From Neoarius graeffei (lineage: Eukaryota; Chordata; Actinopteri; Siluriformes; Ariidae): a stretch of 64,000 nt of DNA. A program made the position numbers and the translations under genes. Below are positions 56,857 to 64,000 of this stretch, one piece after another. Position 1 is the first letter of the stretch. Each line of letters starts with the position of its first letter. The notes beneath the pieces are model-generated. The model made no database searches, was not told the origin of the DNA, and saw only the letters and a program-made list of their open reading frames with translations. The stretch lies in assembly GCF_027579695.1 (NCBI RefSeq), contig NC_083579.1:67838871-67902870 (forward strand), given 5' to 3'.

Positions 56857-57149
56857 TCACCCTAACGGACAATCCTTTGATCACCCTAATGACTCGCCGT
56901 TCACACCCAGCCTCCAGTGACCCACACCAACATGATGCCTCAGTGACACCTTAGATGAGCTGGTCATCAGAATTCTGATTCTGATCCAGGAGAGGATAAA
57001 TATCTGATACTCCCTATTAGTCAGACAGAACTGAGGAAACCTTTTGGACGAGAGGTGAAACGTTTTCAAGAATCTTCAAGCAAGTCCAGTTGCCCATTTC
57101 TACCACCCACAGTTTACTATGACCTGGATGATTGAGAATCTTCACAGAC
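56857..57149 (+). other. Penelope-like element 3' untranslated end
   Basis: It runs from the stop to ATGACCTGGATGATTGAGAA and the target duplication. The last ~43 bases, from about 57107, are missing from the inverted arm, which begins at 50278 with TGGGTGGTAGAAATGGG. Confidence 0.8.
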
Positions 57150-57171
57150 TTGTAAATAAAATGTTCATTTC

Positions 57172-58387
<1,216 letters not shown>

Positions 58388-58685
58388 ACCTCAAATCAAC
58401 TCCAGGCCTTTTATCTGCTTAATTGAAAATGACATAATGAAGGAATTGCCCACACCTGCCCATGAAATAGCCTTTGAGTCAATTGTCCAATTACTTTTGG
58501 TCCCTTTAAAAACAGGGTGGCACATGTTGAGGAGCTGAAACTCCTAAACCCTTCATCCAATTTTAATGTGGATACCCTCAAATGAAAGCTGAAAGTCTGG
58601 ACTTTATGTCCATGTCCATTATATAACTATAACTTGAATATGTTTCAGTAAACAGGTAAAAAAAGAAAAATTGTGTCAGTGTCCA

Positions 58686-58790
58686 CATATATATGGACCA
58701 AACTGTATGTGTTCCATATGTAAAAGAACTATTGAGGAGACAACGGGGATGACCTCGAATTTCAATCGTCATTTGGTAAGACTCCACCCA
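58686..58790 (+). pseudogene. BED zinc-finger remnant of the outer hAT element
   Basis: The plus frame reads MCSICKRTIEETTG then TSNFNRHLVRLHPEK, giving C-x2-C ... H-x4-H as in BED fingers. The Tc1-like insertion ends just before it (58705). Confidence 0.6.
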
Positions 58791-59366
58791 GAGAAGGAAG
58801 TGACACACTATGTTCATTGCTCTGTTAATAGCGGGGCGTGCTTACTGACTGATAAACTAGCTAGTGTTAACCCTCTCTCATGTTCGTTGCCCTGTTGATA
58901 GCGGGGCTTGTGTTGGACTCGACTCGGCTCAGAATAGATGAAAGATACATCTCATGGATGTGCTGGTATGCATCATCAGCGATGTAACCTGGAGTCATCG
59001 GGTGTTTCGGGTCATTCAACGTCATACACCATCTCCCAGGCAACCCAGCCATGGTTGATCAGACCCCAGCTTGCGTCCCAGCAGTATTCGTCCACGTATC
59101 CACACTCTTAATCTAAAGCCACCTTGTTACTTTCTCTGCGGCTTCTGCTGCATTCTTCATGGCTTTCTTCTTTGCTTGCCCTGTGATGCCCAGCATGTGA
59201 TGCCAATCGTCATTTGGCAAGAGTCCACCCAGAGAAGGAAGTGACACACTATGTTCATTGCTTTGTTGATAGTGGGGCTTGCTTGCTGACTGATAGACTA
59301 ACGAGTGTTAACCCTCTTTCATGTTCATTGCCCTGTTGATAGTGGGGCTTGTGTTGGACTTGACTC
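58767..59366. repeat. Internal duplication in hAT element
   Basis: The block at 58767-58927 (ATCGTCATTTGGTAAGACTC to TGTTGGACTCGACTCG) recurs in the same orientation at about 59206-59366. In between is unrelated text with AGTCATCGGGTGTTTCGGG. Confidence 0.8.
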
Positions 59367-59470
59367 GAAATTTTCATTAATGACTTGGACTCTACTCAGA
59401 CTTGAACACTGGGAACTCTAGACTGGACTCGGACTCGAGGTTTTGTGACGACTACAACCCTGGTCTCATG

Positions 59471-60652
59471 TACTGTTTTTTAATTTATGCTATGACACAG
59501 CAATTAAAGCTAAAAGGAAATAATATTGTAAATTAGCTGAATATGTAGCTTCTGGAGGTACAGCCAATGATGCTAGGTTAATGTTTAGCCCTCGCAGCAT
59601 TCTTTATACATTCGTGACATTAGAAGCCACTGATCTTCAGCAGCCTTGCATGCCTCACATTCGGTCTTGAGTGGTGGTTTCTTAAATCACTCCACCACTG
59701 GCAGAGCTGCAAAACTTTTCAATGCCTGCGAATTTCCCAAAAGTATTGTGGTAAATTTAGGGCATTAGCTATGGCTATATCCCAGGAAGCAAAACAAGAT
59801 CGTGTGAAATCATCTCATCAGCAGTACTGTAAAATGATTTTATTGTTTATATATAAACCATTTATAAGTCAAGGATTGCACCAATTACCAGCGTCGTTGA
59901 ATGCCAGCCTAAATAAAACACATTACGTAGCTTGGGTATTATATAATTAAAGTAACTTTAGGGCTATAAATTAATTTTCTCAGTGGAAAGTCTTTGGGAA
60001 GCCTGGAGACATTGATAAACAGACTGTTGTCATTGTTTCAGCTGACCTTATTCTTCCCACAATCCTCTTTTTCCCATATGCCATGAAATTACTCGTTCCA
60101 TTTTAATAGGACGACACACTGCTTTTGTTCTTCCTTTTCTGTCTCTATATGTGGCTGTCCAGTTTCACATAGCTGTGGTGAACAAGCTCAGTAATGGCAG
60201 ATTATTTATTTCATGTTAAGCTAAAGACATTCCTTCAGGACGTTTGCCGACCCAATTTGGTAATGTGAAATGCTGTGGGTTTTTCAGACCCATTTGTTGC
60301 CCACCCACTCTCACTGCACTATTCCATCATTCAAAAGTTGCTCTGTTTTTTTCTCTTTTTTTTTCTTCCCTGTTTGACGTCTGTGATCTTAATCCAATTG
60401 ACTATTTTCAGAATCAAAGAATGAGAGAGCAAAAGGCTGTTTTTCCTGGAGTTATGTTGGTTCATTCCTATCATTCAGCATTCTCAGCAGTCCTGTGTGC
60501 AGTTCCCACACACTCCCATTCTTTCGACTGCTCATTCTCCCGCTTTGGCCCTTAACCCCAGACAGGAATGGATCTGTTGTCACCGGAAACCCAATACACA
60601 CATGTACAGTAGAACTGATTAGAGTATCAGGGAGCTTGAGTCATACAACCTG
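59471..60652. other. Apparently unique sequence, no gene seen
   Basis: No coding exon or repeat recognised. Possibly ift43 intron. Confidence 0.4.
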
Positions 60653-60656
60653 TTAA

Positions 60657-61296
60657 AGTGCCATTCCACCATTGGATGTATTCTTTGGCATAAAATACAA
60701 TATATTTTATGACAACATGACTAGATAGAGAAATCTTTTAGCTTCAAAATGATATATCAAACATAATTTTTTGACAACGACAAGTATATTAATTTTGCGA
60801 CCAAAGTCACCTACCCTTTTAATTTCCGCACGGTAGTGAAACAAGATATCATCGGCAGGTTCCCCTTCTTGTGTACCACGTCACGTGTGACGTGGCACAG
60901 ATTATCAGCAATGGCGGATAGAACGCGATTTCCACTTGTCGATTGCTGTGCCGATATTCACCATCGACCGTCTCCTTTGGGCATCACTTGCTATTTTCCT
61001 TCGCTTTTTTTCCAAAGCTGACAATCGCGTTCTATCCGCCATTGCTGATAATCTGTGCCACGTCACACGTGACGTGGTACACAAGAAGGGGAACCTGCCG
61101 ATGACATCACGTTTCACTACCGCGCGGAAATTAAAAGGGTAGGTGACTTTGGTCGCAAAATTAATATACTTGTCGTTGTCAAAAAATTATGTTTGATATA
61201 CCATTTTGAAGCTAAAAGATTTCTCTGTCTAGTCATGTTGTCATAAAATATGTTGTATTTTATGCCAAAGAATACATCCAATGGTGGAATGGCACT
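60657..61296. mobile_element. TTAA-target foldback transposon, copy B
   Basis: Flanked by TTAA at 60653-60656 and 61297-61300. The two arms (60657 to about 60930, and about 61023-61296) are near-perfect inverted repeats of about 274 bp, starting AGTGCCATTCCACCATTGGA. The minus frame 61117-60905 spans the right arm and centre: MADRTRLSALEKKRRKIASD, then QRRRSMVNIGTAIDKWKS. Confidence 0.88.
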
Positions 61297-61542
61297 TTAA
61301 TGAACTCTTTTTTTTTTTTTATAAACATGTGCAAAATAATATCAGTAATAAACCTCGAACAAACTACACTGTCAGACGTAAATATTAAATTTTCCTTTTG
61401 TTATGAAGTGTTTTAAATAATATTAACTCAAGCAAGTAAGTTTTCACTTCACCAGATTTATTCTACCATGCTAATTTTCTTTATAGTGTGTTAATGCCTG
61501 ACTGAAGTTGTTTCATGGAAGCGTAAAACATTTTTATATATA

Positions 61543-62110
61543 CAGTCCTGTGCAAAAGTCTTAGGCACGTGTAAAGAAATGCTGTAGAGCAAAAATGGCT
61601 TAAAAATAACGAAATGAAATGTTTCAACATTTAAAAAATACCATAAACAGTAAGTCATAATAAATGAAACAAAGTCAATATTCGGTGTGAGACGACGCTT
61701 TGCTTTAAAAAAATTTGTAGTCTCCGGTCCAATGAGTGCAGTTTTATAAGGAAATGAGCTGTAGGTTTTACTGAGCATCTTACAGAACCAGCCACAGTGA
61801 CCCAGTTCTTCTGGACACTTTGACTGTCAGACTCGCTTCTTCATTCTGCGCCAAAACCCAGCAGCCTTCGTTATGTTTTCTTTTTTAATCTGAAAAGTGC
61901 TCTCTTATGTAATATGCTTCTCAGATACAAACTTTTTTTTTTTCCTGTAACATTTAATTTTGTGCTGGAAAATGAACGTTCGGAACTCTAAAATGTTTTT
62001 GTAATGTTGTGACTCGATAATGTAGAAGTCATAAAATAGAAATATATAACAAAGTTTGTATGAGGAAAAAAAAAACAAAACTAGGGTGCCTTAGATGTTT
62101 GCACAGGATG
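61543..62110. mobile_element. Tc1/mariner-type non-autonomous element
   Basis: The ends CAGTCCTGTGCAAAAGTCTT and, inverted, CATCCTGTGCAAACATCTAA are flanked by TA at 61541-61542 and 62111-62112. It is 568 bp with no transposase. Confidence 0.75.
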
Positions 62111-62273
62111 TATGTACGCTGCAACCCTGCTATATCGAACTCCTTGGGAGACGTCCAAATAGTTCGTTATACCAAAAAGTTTGTAATACTGAAATGAACC
62201 CACTTATCACACCAAACACCCACTGTTATGTAAAACAAGACCAACTGTGTTTAATTTATATTAAAGCTTAAAG

Positions 62274-62948
62274 GGGAACTGAAGTCATTTTTAAACTTGC
62301 TTTATTTCTTAATTAACGTGTTATTCAATTATGTTTTCAGTTTTAGTAACCTTATATCGTGACTCTTTTTGGCAACTAATAGCAATTAAATATTATACTT
62401 ATCGGCCTATTCGGTTTTTAGCTATGTTGAATTTAGTTAGTTTAGTCCATGGCAGGCGTCGCTTATCCGCGCGATCTTCACGAGACTTGTGCGAGACTTC
62501 GAAATGTGAAGCGTCAGACAGGTGTCAGTGCCACCATTTTGAAAACTGTTTTCCAGACGAAGTATTGCACAAAAACAAGTTTAAATGACTATTATTGCCT
62601 TCTTTTTTCAAACTTTCCTGATTGCTATCAAAAACAAACAAAACTTCCGGCTTGATTGCATCAGCACTCAAAAGAGGGCGCGCGCGTCTTTTGACAACAT
62701 TGGCAGATGTTGGTCACTTTGATTTCCGCTGTACGTTTTACTTCCGTCCTACAGTGTCTCGCACAGGTCTCAACGAATCTCGTTTACAGCCATTGCTTTG
62801 ACATATGGACTGATATATTACAGAGCATATTTCAAACACTCATAACTTGCTATAGCAGCGACAAAATAGCGATCAAAAATGCATTCCGAAATGTAATACA
62901 ATGAGAAATAGAATTTTGATAATAAAAAAATTTGCCTTCAGTTCTCCT
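62274..62948. mobile_element. TTAA-target DNA transposon derivative, copy C
   Basis: Flanked by TTAA at 62270-62273 and 62949-62952. The ends are AGGGGAACTGAAGTCA and, inverted, AGGAGAACTGAAGGCA. The interior has a short CpG-containing segment near 62450-62520, perhaps a promoter or exon remnant. Its first eight bases (AGGGGAAC) equal those of copy A. Confidence 0.75.
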
Positions 62949-62952
62949 TTAA

Positions 62953-64000
62953 TTCACTGACATATTTAGGAAATAAAGGAAATAAGTCACTCTCGCCGTT
63001 GTTTGCTTGCCTTATCTTATTTCTTTTGTTTTCTTTTCAGCCCGTCATATTGATTGCAGTTATGGATGAAGTCTCGGAGCTCTTTTTCTTTTTCTTTTTG
63101 CCTTGAACTGCTACTCACACCATTAGGGCTAATTACCATGCACCTGTTCTGTATTAGAGTGCAATCACAGCAGGCACTTATAAAGACTCTCACAACTCGC
63201 AGACTGTTACCAAGTTACCAAGCCTTTTGTAGCACTGTTGATATTCTGGTTTCCGACTCTATTTTGTCCTTTGTCGCCGCCTTTGTCTCCTGTCTGCACC
63301 TCGCTTGACCATTGTCTGTTTCTCGACTCCAATTTTTGATCACTGATTTGGATCCGTTTACCAGTGTATTTTTAAAGTGATTCCATCTGTCTACCGCCTG
63401 CATTTTCTGACAGATGGAGAGTATCTTATGTTTACGAATAGCCATGACAACAATGCTTGCAGAGTAAAGACTTGAGTAAAACTGCTTTTAGCTCATAAAA
63501 TAAAGTCCCTTTTAGGGATTTTTTAAAATTAGTGATTGCTGTTCTTGATAATTGTTAGTAATCGAAACATAAGCTAGACTAGTTAAGCTTTTGCTTTATG
63601 GCATTAACATTGTTAACTTGACTGCGGACTTGATTACTTATTGTTTGTCTCTGGGAGGAAGAGGAGCGCATGATTCACTGATAGGGTTTTTGTTTTGTTT
63701 TGCGTTTTTTTCTGACTCATTGTCATTAAAGGCGGGGGACACGAACTTGGTTCCTTATATGCGAAAGCTGACAATAAATCTAATTATTCATAAATCAGCT
63801 ACAAAAAATATAAGGGTGGTTCATAAATTATCTGACTTTTGCTTATGCTAATTTGTTATATTAGTAAGCACCAGGTTTGTGAAATATTTCCTGATGTCCT
63901 TGTCTGAAGGTCACATAACATTGCAGTGTTTGCTTTTATTATTTTTTCCTACAAACAGCTTACTGATCCAGCAAGCACGTCTTAGTATTGTTATAAACAA
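62953..64000. other. Apparently unique sequence to window end
   Basis: No exon, RNA gene or recognisable repeat was seen. The short frames lack domain signatures. Confidence 0.4.

Larger units (their letters stand above)
50278..57149. mobile_element. Penelope-like retroelement with inverted partial copy, third level
   Basis: A 14-bp target duplication, TTGTAAATAAAATG, lies at 50264-50277 and 57150-57163. The element has a 2.74-kb plus-strand copy (54408-57149) preceded by a 5'-truncated copy in inverse orientation (54407 down to 50278). That inverse copy is interrupted by an ISL2EU-like element. Inverted or tandem partial copies are typical of Penelope-like elements. The two arms are nearly identical in sequence. 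Confidence 0.9.

Noticed and set aside
56930-57065. Hammerhead ribozyme expected in Penelope-like elements
   Set aside because: TAGATGAGCTGG and GAGAGGTGAAACG recall the core, but I could not lay out CUGAUGA and GAAA with three closing stems. A covariance-model search would decide.
62449-62655. Short plus-strand frame in TTAA element copy C (MAGVAYPRDLHET...)
   Set aside because: No family recognised and the opposite strand is equally plausible. Kept only as a possible exon remnant.

Overview
This is a stretch of vertebrate nuclear DNA, almost certainly from a teleost fish. The evidence is split genes with consensus splice sites, two recognisable fish genes, and a very dense load of fish-type transposons: Tc1/mariner, hAT, Penelope-like, TTAA-target elements and tRNA-derived SINEs. 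The repeat repertoire would suit an otophysan fish such as a catfish, but I cannot fix the species.

Host genes. The left half holds tgfb3 on the minus strand: seven coding exons from the start codon at 28974 to the stop at 6919, giving a 409-residue TGF-beta 3 precursor. A TATA box with a CRE-like half-site lies at 29471-29496. About 14 kb away, divergently oriented on the plus strand, is the 5' end of a gene I assign to ift43 (intraflagellar transport, IFT-A). Exon 1 is at 43297-43350 and exon 2 at 44143-44250, and two RFX X-box motifs flank exon 1. The rest of ift43 was not found and probably lies beyond the window. TGFB3 and IFT43 are also neighbours in human, which supports both calls.

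Layout. 1-1652: Tol2-like hAT remnant carrying a TTAA-target element. 1.7-6.9 kb: intergenic repeats, one SINE, one foldback element and the tgfb3 3' flank. 6.9-29.5 kb: tgfb3. Its intron 6 holds two SINEs that have duplicated the exon 6 splice donor, and its intron 2 holds a Tc1 transposon with an open transposase frame. 29.5-43 kb: repeats, including two nested stacks, a seven-unit ~360-bp tandem array and several LINE fragments. 43-45 kb: ift43 5' end. 45-64 kb: possibly ift43 intron, mostly transposons, dominated by a five-level nested insertion at 49651-59470 (hAT > Tc1 > Penelope-like > ISL2EU-like > Harbinger-like).

The observations I rate highest are: (1) the SINE pair whose target-site duplication is the tgfb3 exon 6 splice donor; (2) the five-level nested stack, with insertion boundaries readable at every level; (3) an RGD-to-RLD change in the latency peptide of TGF-beta 3; (4) paired ISL2EU-like derivatives carrying a THAP exon on one strand and a YqaJ-family-type exon on the other; (5) two perfect X-boxes at ift43. 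I found no wholly new biochemical system. The novelty here is in transposon architecture and in the details of tgfb3.
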